Positions 1-5,161 of a stretch of 5,949 bases of DNA are shown one piece after another. Positions within the stretch are counted from its first letter, which is position 1, and every line of letters begins with the position of its first letter. The stretch is from an uncultured Lachnoclostridium sp. (GTDB lineage: Bacteria > Bacillota > Clostridia > Lachnospirales > Lachnospiraceae). The translations under genes were made by a program, and so were the position numbers. Below the pieces are notes generated by a model. It was not told the origin of the DNA, ran no database searches, and was given only the letters and a program-made list of their open reading frames with translations. The stretch is from positions 1 to 5,949 of the forward strand of contig CABQJX010000146.1 in NCBI GenBank assembly GCA_902464595.1. The letters are read 5' to 3'.

Positions 1-29
1 CTTCTTGTTCGGCAAAGCCGGACAAGAAG
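1..29. other. GC-rich hairpin at the window edge, possibly the terminator of the upstream gene
   Basis: Bases 1-13 pair with 17-29 (13 pairs including one G-T) around an AAA loop, which is a very stable stem. It may extend further left, because C30 could pair with a base outside the window. No T-run follows on the + strand (30-60 is mixed sequence), so it is not a textbook intrinsic terminator for a + strand gene. If it terminates a leftward transcript, the T-tail would lie outside the window. The upstream gene is not visible; in related genomes a small HU-type DNA-binding protein gene often precedes rqcP, but that is context knowledge and not seen here. Confidence 0.5.
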
Positions 30-58
30 CATCGGAGAGTTCCCGCCGTCTTGAATCG

Positions 59-87
59 TTGCGTGTAAAATAAATTCCCCCTAGAAT
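59..87 (+). promoter_or_regulatory. Candidate sigma-A promoter for rqcP
   Basis: TTGCGT (59-64) and TAGAAT (82-87) are separated by exactly 17 bases. The -10 matches 5 of 6 consensus bases but the -35 only 3 of 6 (TTG). Transcription would start near 94, about 43 bases before the rqcP start codon. This is the best growth-phase promoter candidate in the leader, but it is a by-eye match with a weak -35. Confidence 0.3.
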
Positions 88-101
88 GTGATCTGCGTTG
101 T

Positions 102-107
102 AGGAGG
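102..107 (+). promoter_or_regulatory. Orphan Shine-Dalgarno upstream of rqcP, with a possible 12-codon overlapping uORF
   Basis: A perfect AGGAGG lies 29 bases before the rqcP ATG, too far to serve it; rqcP has its own SD at 124-128. The orphan site is followed after four bases by TTG (112-114), which opens a 12-codon frame ending with TAA at 148-150, overlapping the rqcP start in another frame. No in-frame N-terminal extension of rqcP is possible because TGA at 131-133 closes its frame. It could be a leader peptide, a ribosome standby site, or chance. Confidence 0.3.
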
Positions 108-136
108 AATTTTGCTTATTAGAAGGAGAATGAGAT

Positions 137-376
137 ATGCGTCTGGATAAATATCTGAAGGTGTCCCGCATCATTAAGAGAAGAACCATAGCGAACGAAG
201 CGTGCGACAGCGGCCGGGTGATGCTCAATGATAAAGTGGCAAGAGCCAGCGCAGAAGTAAAGGCCGGAGATGTGATCGAAATTGCCTTTGGCAATAAGTC
301 CGTCAAAGTACGCGTTATAAGCGTACAGGAAACGATCCGCAAGGAAGAAGCAAAGGAAATGTTTGAATATCTTTAA
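137..376 (+). CDS. rqcP: RqcP (YabO), S4-domain RNA-binding protein of ribosome-associated quality control
   Basis: This 79-residue basic protein is almost wholly an S4 RNA-binding domain. It opens with MRLDKYLKVSRIIKRR, followed by the helix carrying ANEACDSGRV and the turn MLNDKV. The strand KAGDVIEI (about 42-49) is typical of the Hsp15/YabO family. The length is close to the roughly 86 residues of Bacillus YabO. In that family RqcP binds the 50S subunit carrying a stalled peptidyl-tRNA and works with RqcH in alanine tailing of the nascent chain. The ATG at 137 follows AAGGAG (123-128) with an 8-base gap, and an upstream in-frame TGA at 131-133 rules out a longer form. It is separated from yabP by a hairpin, so it may be transcribed independently. 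The alternative reading, an Hsp15-like heat-shock S4 protein, is less likely given the yabP-yabQ-divIC context. Confidence 0.9.
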   Translation: MRLDKYLKVSRIIKRRTIANEACDSGRVMLNDKVARASAEVKAGDVIEIAFGNKSVKVRVISVQETIRKEEAKEMFEYL

Positions 377-391
377 GCTTCCAGGAAAAAG

Positions 392-420
392 GCATAGAAT
401 GGCCAACCTCCCCATATATT
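392..420 (+). promoter_or_regulatory. Candidate sigma-E-type promoter of yabP
   Basis: GCATAGA (392-398) resembles the sigma-E -35 (kmATATT, 5 of 7). CATATATT (413-420) resembles the sigma-E -10 (CATACAnT, one mismatch). The spacer is 14 bases, the usual distance for this factor. Sigma-E control is what is known for mother-cell genes such as yabP and yabQ in Bacillus. The expected start is near 427, giving a leader of about 27 bases. A sigma-A reading (TATATT at 415-420, 5 of 6) is possible, but no usable -35 lies 17 bases upstream. Confidence 0.4.
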
Positions 421-451
421 TAACTCAGGTTAGATATTTGGGGAGGTTTTT
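405..451 (+). promoter_or_regulatory. Intergenic hairpin masking the yabP ribosome site, followed by T5
   Basis: Bases 405-414 pair perfectly with 439-448 (10 pairs). After a T/T mismatch (415/438), bases 416-424 pair with 429-437 (9 pairs, one G-T), closing a TCAG loop at 425-428. The yabP Shine-Dalgarno GGGAGG (441-446) is entirely within the 3' arm. A run of five T (447-451) overlaps the foot of the stem, so the element also has the form of an intrinsic terminator between rqcP and yabP. It could act as terminator, attenuator or translational block on read-through RNA. The pairing is directly visible; the function is inferred. Confidence 0.7.
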
Positions 452-453
452 GA

Positions 454-741
454 ATGGAAGAAAAGCTGGGCGGGGGACGCCAGCACAAAATGATCCTGCA
501 GGATCGTGGAAAGGGCAGCATTACCGGCATTTCCGATGTAGTCTCCTTTGACGAGAATACCATTGTGCTGGATACAGATATGGGACTTTTAACCATTAAG
601 GGCAAGGAGCTTCATGTGAGCCGCCTTACTCTGGAAAAGGGGGAGGTGGACATTGACGGAACGGTGGACAGCTTTGCCTACAGCTCCAACGAGGCATTCA
701 GACGGTCAGGGGAATCCCTTTTTGCCCGCCTGTTCCGTTAG
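454..741 (+). CDS. yabP: YabP, sporulation protein of the YabP/YqfC family
   Basis: This 95-residue soluble protein is close to the roughly 100 residues of Bacillus YabP. Family features are a core rich in short beta strands (ISDVVSFDENTIVLDTDMG), a following LTIKGKELHVSRLTLEKGEV segment, and the conserved end with IDGTVDSFAYS just before a basic tail. No signal peptide or membrane segment is seen. In Bacillus, yabP and its neighbour yabQ are mother-cell genes needed for normal spore formation; the biochemical role of YabP is not settled. The ATG at 454 has GGGAGG at 441-446, 7 bases upstream, but that site is paired in the preceding hairpin, so translation may depend on which promoter made the RNA. 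Its TAG stop (739-741) forms part of the yabQ ribosome site, suggesting coupled translation. Confidence 0.9.
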   Translation: MEEKLGGGRQHKMILQDRGKGSITGISDVVSFDENTIVLDTDMGLLTIKGKELHVSRLTLEKGEVDIDGTVDSFAYSSNEAFRRSGESLFARLFR

Positions 742-749
742 GAGGCGTT

Positions 750-1130
750 ATGGATGAGGCAATTGTCTATGAAGCGTGGCTGTTAGTTTTAAGCCTTTCG
801 ATGGGGGGCTGGCTGATGATCGCCTATGATACGCTTCGTCTGCTGCGGCTTGTGATCCGGCACAATTCCTTCTGGACAGGGGCAGAGGATTTCTGTTATT
901 GGCTTTATGCGGGCTTTGTGACCTTCCTGCTGCTTTATGAGCAGAATGACGGGACCTTCCGGGCCTGTGTGGTTGCGGGAGTGTTTGCAGGTATGATCCT
1001 ATATGACCGCCTAGTCAGCAGAATTTTCTTTAAATGCTTGAAAAAGGCAGGGAAATATTTTAAAATGATAAGTAACGGGCATAAAAATAGCCTGGCTCAG
1101 AAGAAAGATAAGGCCGGTGATGGAAAATGA
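750..1130 (+). CDS. yabQ: YabQ, integral membrane protein of spore cortex formation
   Basis: This 126-residue protein has about three membrane-spanning stretches (roughly residues 8-28, 45-63 and 70-88) and a basic, hydrophilic tail from about 94. Between the first two spans is the family signature YDTLRLLRLVIRHNSFWTG followed by EDFCYW. In Bacillus, YabQ is a mother-cell protein of the membrane around the forespore, and mutants fail to build the cortex. The start is ATG at 750. Its AGGAGG (740-745) overlaps the yabP stop and leaves only 4 bases before the ATG, a rather short gap. The stop overlaps the divIC start as ATGA (1127-1130), so yabP, yabQ and divIC read as one tightly packed transcript. 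Confidence 0.88.
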   Translation: MDEAIVYEAWLLVLSLSMGGWLMIAYDTLRLLRLVIRHNSFWTGAEDFCYWLYAGFVTFLLLYEQNDGTFRACVVAGVFAGMILYDRLVSRIFFKCLKKAGKYFKMISNGHKNSLAQKKDKAGDGK

Positions 1131-1444
1131 AATCCTATGGGAAATCGAAGCGGGCAGGCAGGGATAAATGGACAAACCGAATGGCGATCATAGGAATTAC
1201 GCTTGTGGTGATCTCCCTGGCTGCGGTTATCAATATAAAGGGCGCACAGCTGCGAAAGGCAGATCTGGAATACCAGGTCCGCGAGGAAAATCTGGAAAAG
1301 CTTCTGGCAGATGAGGAAGAACGGACAGGCGAGCTGGAAGAATATAAGATCTATGTAAAGACGAAACAGTATGCTGAGGAAGTGGCCAAGGAGAAGCTGG
1401 GGTTGGTCAATCCGGATGAGATCCTGCTGAAACCAGGGAAATGA
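1127..1444 (+). CDS. divIC: DivIC/FtsB-family septum formation initiator
   Basis: This 105-residue bitopic protein has a short basic cytoplasmic N-terminus (residues 1-18), one membrane helix at about 19-37 (MAIIGITLVVISLAAVINI), then a long charged coiled coil (about 40-75). The family C-terminal signature follows: YAEEVAKEKLGLVNPDEILL. DivIC/FtsB works in the divisome with FtsL and DivIB/FtsQ at the outer face of the membrane and is needed for division in growing cells as well as at the sporulation septum. The start overlaps the yabQ stop (ATGA) and has no strong Shine-Dalgarno (only GGTGATGG nearby), so translation probably depends on coupling to yabQ. It is a growth gene placed behind two sporulation genes, so some upstream transcription must pass the yabP hairpin, unless an unseen promoter serves it. 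Confidence 0.88.
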   Translation: MKSYGKSKRAGRDKWTNRMAIIGITLVVISLAAVINIKGAQLRKADLEYQVREENLEKLLADEEERTGELEEYKIYVKTKQYAEEVAKEKLGLVNPDEILLKPGK

Positions 1445-1460
1445 TCTTTACTGCGAAAAA

Positions 1461-1525
1461 AGGCGAATGATTTTTGAAAAACCCTGCACAAAGCGACACA
1501 AAATTCCCTTCTGTCTGCGTATACT
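1461..1525 (+). promoter_or_regulatory. Candidate Spo0A-activated sigma-A promoter of spoIIE
   Basis: TATACT (1520-1525, 5 of 6) is preceded by a 21-base spacer and GCGACA (1493-1498, 4 of 6 to TTGACA). With the base before it, AGCGACA matches 5 of 7 of the reverse Spo0A box TTCGACA. A second box-like AGGCGAA (1461-1467, one mismatch to TGnCGAA) lies about 31 bases upstream, near three helical turns. Long spacers of 21-22 bases with a Spo0A box over the -35 are the known design of the Bacillus spoIIE and spoIIG promoters. The expected start is near 1531-1533. Confidence 0.45.
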
Positions 1526-1554
1526 GATAGATACGCAGGTTAGGAGGGATTTTT
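1500..1554 (+). promoter_or_regulatory. Intergenic hairpin masking the spoIIE ribosome site, followed by T5
   Basis: The inner stem pairs 1515-1522 with 1531-1538 (8 perfect pairs, 8-base loop). After a small internal loop (1514 / 1539-1540), bases 1506-1513 pair with 1541-1548 (8 pairs, two G-T). The stem can extend past a bulged T1505 by pairing 1500-1504 with 1549-1553. The spoIIE Shine-Dalgarno AGGAGG (1542-1547) lies in the 3' arm, and T5 (1550-1554) ends at the GTG start. It could serve as the terminator of the divIC transcript and as a translational mask on read-through RNA. Confidence 0.65.
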
Positions 1555-2970
1555 GTGTTTATAAGAGAGCGGGAGACAACAGGGCGTACAGATGTAAATT
1601 ATTATACGGCCAGAAGGCTGGGGGATATGGCGGACTCCCTGGGACAGCTTGCCAGGGCTTTTGACGGCGGAGGAGAGAGGGCCGGACAGCTTACAAGAAG
1701 GGATGGGATGGCGGCTATGCAGGCCGGGGCAGCTCTTGTGTGCGGGGGCTGCTCCGGATGCAGCCTGTATGCGGACAGCAAACGGGAGGATAGCTATTAT
1801 CTTTATTATCTTCTCAGAACCTTTGAGCAGAAGGGAAGGATCGAATGTGGGGACATGCCCCGGATGTTCCAGGAAAGCTGCGGCAGAAGGGAGGAGTATG
1901 TGACCCAGCTGAACCGGAGCCTGGGGCGGGCTACCATGAATCTGTCCTGGAAAAACCGTTTTTTGGAGAGCCGGGATGCGGTAATCTCCCAGTTTCGGGA
2001 GCTGTCTGTGATATTAGAGGAATTTTCCCGCCAGATCGACGGAGCCAGGGATGTGAGCCAGGAATATGAATACATACTGAAAAAATGGCTGAAACGGTAT
2101 CACATATCCCTGGGCCGCCTTCTTCTTCTGGAATATGAAAATGGGCAGAGGGAAGCATTTTTGACGGTCCGCACTACCAATGGGCGCTGTATTACCTCAA
2201 AGGAGGCGGCAGAGATCACCAGGGATGCGATGGAGGGGGCCAGATGGATTCCGGCGAAGGACAGCCGCACCATCATTACGAGACAGTTTGGAACCGTTCA
2301 TCTTGTGGAGGAGGGGGAGTACTGTGTACTTTACGGCGCATCCCGGATACCGAAAAAAGGGGAAAAATATTCCGGCGATAATTATACCTTCTGTGAGAGC
2401 CAGGGAGGCCAGGTGGTGATGAGCCTGTCCGACGGAATGGGAAGCGGGGAGACGGCTGCCAGAGAGAGTCGGCAGGCGGTAGAAATGACGGAGCAGCTTT
2501 TGGAGACGGGATTTTCCCCCAGGGCCGCCTTAAAGCTGGTAAATACAGTCCTTTTGCTATCGGGGGCAGAGCAGCATCCGGCTACTTTGGATCTAAGCTG
2601 TGTCGATCTGCACACAGGAGTTTTGGAGTCCATGAAGCTGGGGGCTGTGCCGACCTTTATCATGGGTGGAGAGGGTGTGGAAATACTGGAGGCCGGAGCT
2701 GCCCCGGCAGGCGTATTCAATGAAGCGGAGCCGATCCTGATGTCCAGGAAGCTGTGGGAGGGGGACCGCATCCTGATGGTCAGCGACGGGGTTTTGGACG
2801 CCCTTCCAGGGGAGGACAAGGAGGAAGTCCTCCGCCAGTATCTGGAGAGTGTAGGTGATATGGGCCCCCAGGAGCTGGCAGATCAGGTGCTGGATTTTGC
2901 CGTGTCGTTTATACCGGATCCAAGGGACGATATGACGGTGCTGGCAGCTGGGATATGGAAGCGCCGGTAG
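1555..2970 (+). CDS. spoIIE: SpoIIE, PP2C-type phosphatase of sigma-F activation, short form without the membrane domain
   Basis: SpoIIE dephosphorylates SpoIIAA, which frees sigma-F in the forespore, and in Bacillus it also associates with FtsZ at the polar septum. Residues about 14-270 resemble the central regulatory region, including the cysteine cluster C63-x2-C66-x2-C69 and then C98 and C109. Residues 273-468 are the PP2C domain: SGDNYTF (273-279), the metal-binding motif DGMGSG (293-298), LSCVDLHTG (347-355), KLGAVP (361-366), the second aspartate in SDG (410-412), and RDDMTV (457-462). The protein is 471 residues against about 827 in Bacillus, and the N-terminal ten-helix membrane domain is absent. 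divIC ends only 110 bases upstream, leaving no room for it. Start: GTG at 1555, six bases after AGGAGGG (1542-1548); the next in-frame ATG (codon 25) lacks a comparable site. The catalytic motifs are intact, so it should be active, but its septum targeting is unexplained. Confidence 0.92.
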   Translation: MFIRERETTGRTDVNYYTARRLGDMADSLGQLARAFDGGGERAGQLTRRDGMAAMQAGAALVCGGCSGCSLYADSKREDSYYLYYLLRTFEQKGRIECGDMPRMFQESCGRREEYVTQLNRSLGRATMNLSWKNRFLESRDAVISQFRELSVILEEFSRQIDGARDVSQEYEYILKKWLKRYHISLGRLLLLEYENGQREAFLTVRTTNGRCITSKEAAEITRDAMEGARWIPAKDSRTIITRQFGTVHLVEEGEYCVLYGASRIPKKGEKYSGDNYTFCESQGGQVVMSLSDGMGSGETAARESRQAVEMTEQLLETGFSPRAALKLVNTVLLLSGAEQHPATLDLSCVDLHTGVLESMKLGAVPTFIMGGEGVEILEAGAAPAGVFNEAEPILMSRKLWEGDRILMVSDGVLDALPGEDKEEVLRQYLESVGDMGPQELADQVLDFAVSFIPDPRDDMTVLAAGIWKRR

Positions 2971-3029
2971 GCGGAGAAATTGCAAAGGAAATTGACATGT
3001 CTGCGATCAAAAGAGAAAAGGTGGGAAAT

Positions 3030-4499
3030 ATGGACGGATTGGAAGCACAGGTTTGGGAGACAGTGAAGCAATATAAGCTGCTGCGCCGGGGGGATAGGGT
3101 AGTGGCTGCGGTGTCCGGAGGGGCAGACTCGGTCTGCCTTTTAGCGCTCCTTGCACGGTGGCGGGAGCCTATGGGGATCAGCCTTCGGGTTCTTCATGTG
3201 CATCACGGCCTTCGGGGAGCGGAGGCAGACCGTGATGCAGATTTTGTGGAACGCTTTGCAGGGCAATTGGGGATTCCCTGCACGATCCGGAGATTTGATG
3301 TGAGGAAAACGGCCCAGGAGCGTTCTCTCTCAGAGGAGGAGGCAGGACGTCTCCTGCGTTACCAGGCATTGGAGGAGGCGGCAGAGGATTGGGAACGGTC
3401 AGAAGATCTTCCGTCAGGCACAGTAAAGATCGGGGCAGCCCATCACAGCGGGGATCAGGCAGAGACCATTCTCCATAATCTGTTCCGGGGAAGCGGCCTG
3501 GCTGGCATGAAGGGAATGGTCAAACAGCGGGGCAGGATCATACGCCCTCTTTTAGAGGTGGATCGTCCCCGGATCATCCGGTGGCTGGAAGAAAATCAAT
3601 ATCCCTATGTGGAGGATTCTACCAATGCCTCATTGTGCTATACCCGCAACCGCATACGGGGGCAGATCCTGCCAGATATTGAGAAGTATGTAAACCAGGG
3701 AGCTGTCTCCAATATCCTTCATTTCGGAAAGCTGGCAGCTCAGGCAGACGAATATCTGGAAAAGCAGGCTAGGGAGTGGCTCCTCCGTTATGCAGATATT
3801 TCCGCGAAAGCAGATATGCCGTTGAAAGCAGATGCGCCCCTAGAAGCAGAAACGCCTCCAGAAGCAGATACGCCTCCAGAAGCAGATACGTCGGTACAAG
3901 CATATATCCCGGCAGAACCTTTTTTGAAGGAACCGGAGATCATCCGTTCCTATGTGGTGATGGAGCTGCTAAAAGAGCTGAGCGGGGGATGGAAGGATCT
4001 GGGAGCTCCCCATGTGGAGGCTGCGGTTTTGCTGGCAGAACGCCAAGTGGGAAAGCAGGTCAGCCTGCCTTACGGGCTTATGGCGGTCAGGGAGTATGGA
4101 GGGATTCGGTTCGGGAAAGCAGACCGCCTGTTAAAACGAGAGGAGATTTCAGGGCAGCTTCCCCTTCCGATTGTGGAAATCAAGGAATTTCCGTGGAAAA
4201 AAGGGGATGAAATTCCGAAAAACAGGTATACGAAATGGTTTGACTATGATAAAATAAAGGGTACGCCTGTGGTAAGGACCAGGCAGGCAGGGGATTACAT
4301 TTCCCTGTCCGGCGGAAGCCACAAGGCGCTGAACCGGTTTATGATCGATGAGAAGATCCCCAGGAATTTAAGGGATCAGATGCCTCTGTTGGCAGATGGA
4401 AGCCATATTATGTGGGTGATCGGGTCGCGTATCAGTGAATATTATAAGCTGGGGCCGGATACCAGGAAGGTGTTTGAGGCCAGCGTCAGAGATCGGTAA
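3030..4499 (+). CDS. tilS: TilS, tRNA(Ile)-lysidine synthetase
   Basis: TilS uses ATP and lysine to convert C34 of the CAU-anticodon tRNA-Ile to lysidine, making it read AUA; it is normally essential. From the ATG at 3030 it has 489 residues. The PP-loop ATP site SGGADS is at 29-34, HVHHGLRG at 56-63, AHHSGDQAET at 137-146, the RPLL segment at 172-175, EDSTN at 195-199 and RNRIR at 206-210. The C-terminal TilS domain follows (about 405-483, with RQAGDY and KALNRFMIDEKIPRNLRD from 432). A hexapeptide-repeat linker occupies 253-294. Earlier in-frame ATGs are at 2955 (overlapping spoIIE by 16 bases) and 2997 (AAAGGAA, six-base gap). I prefer 3030, with AAGGTGGG five bases upstream, because it puts the PP-loop at the usual distance from the start; 2997 is a fair alternative. 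tilS-hpt-ftsH is a classic Firmicute order. Confidence 0.93.
   Translation: MDGLEAQVWETVKQYKLLRRGDRVVAAVSGGADSVCLLALLARWREPMGISLRVLHVHHGLRGAEADRDADFVERFAGQLGIPCTIRRFDVRKTAQERSLSEEEAGRLLRYQALEEAAEDWERSEDLPSGTVKIGAAHHSGDQAETILHNLFRGSGLAGMKGMVKQRGRIIRPLLEVDRPRIIRWLEENQYPYVEDSTNASLCYTRNRIRGQILPDIEKYVNQGAVSNILHFGKLAAQADEYLEKQAREWLLRYADISAKADMPLKADAPLEAETPPEADTPPEADTSVQAYIPAEPFLKEPEIIRSYVVMELLKELSGGWKDLGAPHVEAAVLLAERQVGKQVSLPYGLMAVREYGGIRFGKADRLLKREEISGQLPLPIVEIKEFPWKKGDEIPKNRYTKWFDYDKIKGTPVVRTRQAGDYISLSGGSHKALNRFMIDEKIPRNLRDQMPLLADGSHIMWVIGSRISEYYKLGPDTRKVFEASVRDR
3786..3911 (+). repeat. Seven-unit 18-base tandem repeat inside tilS
   Basis: Seven in-frame units of 18 bases start at 3786, 3804, 3822, 3840, 3858, 3876 and 3894. 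They encode RYADIS, AKADMP, LKADAP, LEAETP, PEADTP, PEADTS and VQAYIP. Units 5 and 6 are identical over 15 bases (CCAGAAGCAGATACG), and the outer units have diverged. The period is a multiple of three, so unit gain or loss keeps the reading frame. The encoded segment is acidic, proline-rich and probably disordered, and sits between the catalytic half and the C-terminal domain of TilS. Confidence 0.9.
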
Positions 4500-4594
4500 T
4501 GACTGGGAATTAGGATCAGTTCCATGACAGAAGTGAAAATAAAGAGGAGTGCCGGCAGGATGACGGCATCCCGGATCAAACGGAGGATAAGGCA

Positions 4595-5128
4595 ATGGCA
4601 GATAAGATTCGAGTATTATTGACAGAGGAAGAAGTAGACAAGCGGATCAATGAGGTGGCAGCACAGATCAATGCGGATTATGAGGGAAGGCAGGTTCATA
4701 TGATCTGTATTCTGAAGGGCGGCGTGTTCTTTACCTGTGAGCTGGCAAAGAGGGTGACCGTTCCTGTTTCTATGGATTTCATGTCTGTTTCCAGCTACGG
4801 CAGCGGCACGGTTTCCAGCGGAGTGGTAAAAATTGTAAAAGATCTGGATGAGTCCCTGGAGGGAAAAGATGTGCTGATCGTGGAGGACATCATTGACTCT
4901 GGCCGTACCCTGGCTTACCTGATTGAGATCTTAAAGCAGAGAGGGCCAAAGAGCATCCGTCTGTGTACCCTGTTAGATAAGCCGGAGCGCAGAGTGAAGA
5001 AGCAGGTGAAGGTAGATTATACCTGCTTTACCATACCGGACGAGTTTGTTGTGGGATATGGATTGGATTATGATCAGCAATACCGCAACCTGCCTTACAT
5101 CGGAGTGGTGGAACAGGACGGGGAATAG
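4595..5128 (+). CDS. hpt: Hypoxanthine phosphoribosyltransferase
   Basis: This 177-residue enzyme is the usual length for the family. It makes IMP or GMP from hypoxanthine or guanine and PRPP in purine salvage, in the cytoplasm. Visible landmarks are the LKGG loop (40-43), the flexible active-site loop SSYGSGT (66-72), the PRPP motif VLIVEDIIDSGRTL (93-106), and the base-binding end PDEFVVGYGLDYD (148-160) followed by RNLPYIGVV. No key residue is missing. The ATG at 4595 has GGAGG (4582-4586) with an 8-base gap. The 95 bases after tilS contain only a weak 5-pair inverted repeat (4550-4554 with 4564-4568) and no T-run, so co-transcription with tilS is likely. ftsH follows after 33 bases. In Bacillus the Hpt and TilS proteins are also reported to affect ftsH transcription; that link is family knowledge, not seen here. 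Confidence 0.96.
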   Translation: MADKIRVLLTEEEVDKRINEVAAQINADYEGRQVHMICILKGGVFFTCELAKRVTVPVSMDFMSVSSYGSGTVSSGVVKIVKDLDESLEGKDVLIVEDIIDSGRTLAYLIEILKQRGPKSIRLCTLLDKPERRVKKQVKVDYTCFTIPDEFVVGYGLDYDQQYRNLPYIGVVEQDGE

Positions 5129-5161
5129 TTGCATAAATAAAGAGGGCTAAGGAGGCAATTT

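Noticed and set aside
66..71. TAAAAT as a -10 for rqcP
   Set aside because: The only nearby -35-like sequence (TTGAAT, 51-56) is 9 bases away, far too close, and nothing suitable is 16-18 bases upstream.
363..551. 62-residue + strand frame spanning the rqcP-yabP gap
   Set aside because: It overlaps the end of rqcP and the start of yabP, crosses the hairpin, and has no Shine-Dalgarno or recognisable product.
2382..2819. Long antisense open frame (145 residues) opposite spoIIE
   Set aside because: It lies wholly inside a well-supported SpoIIE PP2C domain; its protein is low-complexity and Ser/Pro-rich and shows no recognisable family, as expected for a shadow frame.
2992..2997. Perfect TTGACA at the spoIIE-tilS junction as a -35 for tilS-hpt-ftsH
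   Set aside because: No acceptable -10 lies 16-18 bases downstream (the region is AGAAAAGG-like), and a start there would fall almost on the 3030 ATG.
3776..4210. Open frame of 144 residues on the + strand inside tilS
   Set aside because: It is another frame of tilS; its SRYASRSRY-type repeat is simply the 18-base tilS repeat read out of frame.
4550..4568. Inverted repeat before hpt as a terminator or riboswitch
   Set aside because: The stem is only 5 pairs, no T-run follows, and no purine riboswitch core is recognisable; the gap is also too short for a three-way aptamer plus expression platform.
4524..4622. Possible small basic ORF (32 codons from ATG at 4524) between tilS and hpt
   Set aside because: It has only a weak SD-like TAGGA upstream, overlaps the hpt start by 28 bases, and resembles no known leader peptide. 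Chance is more likely.
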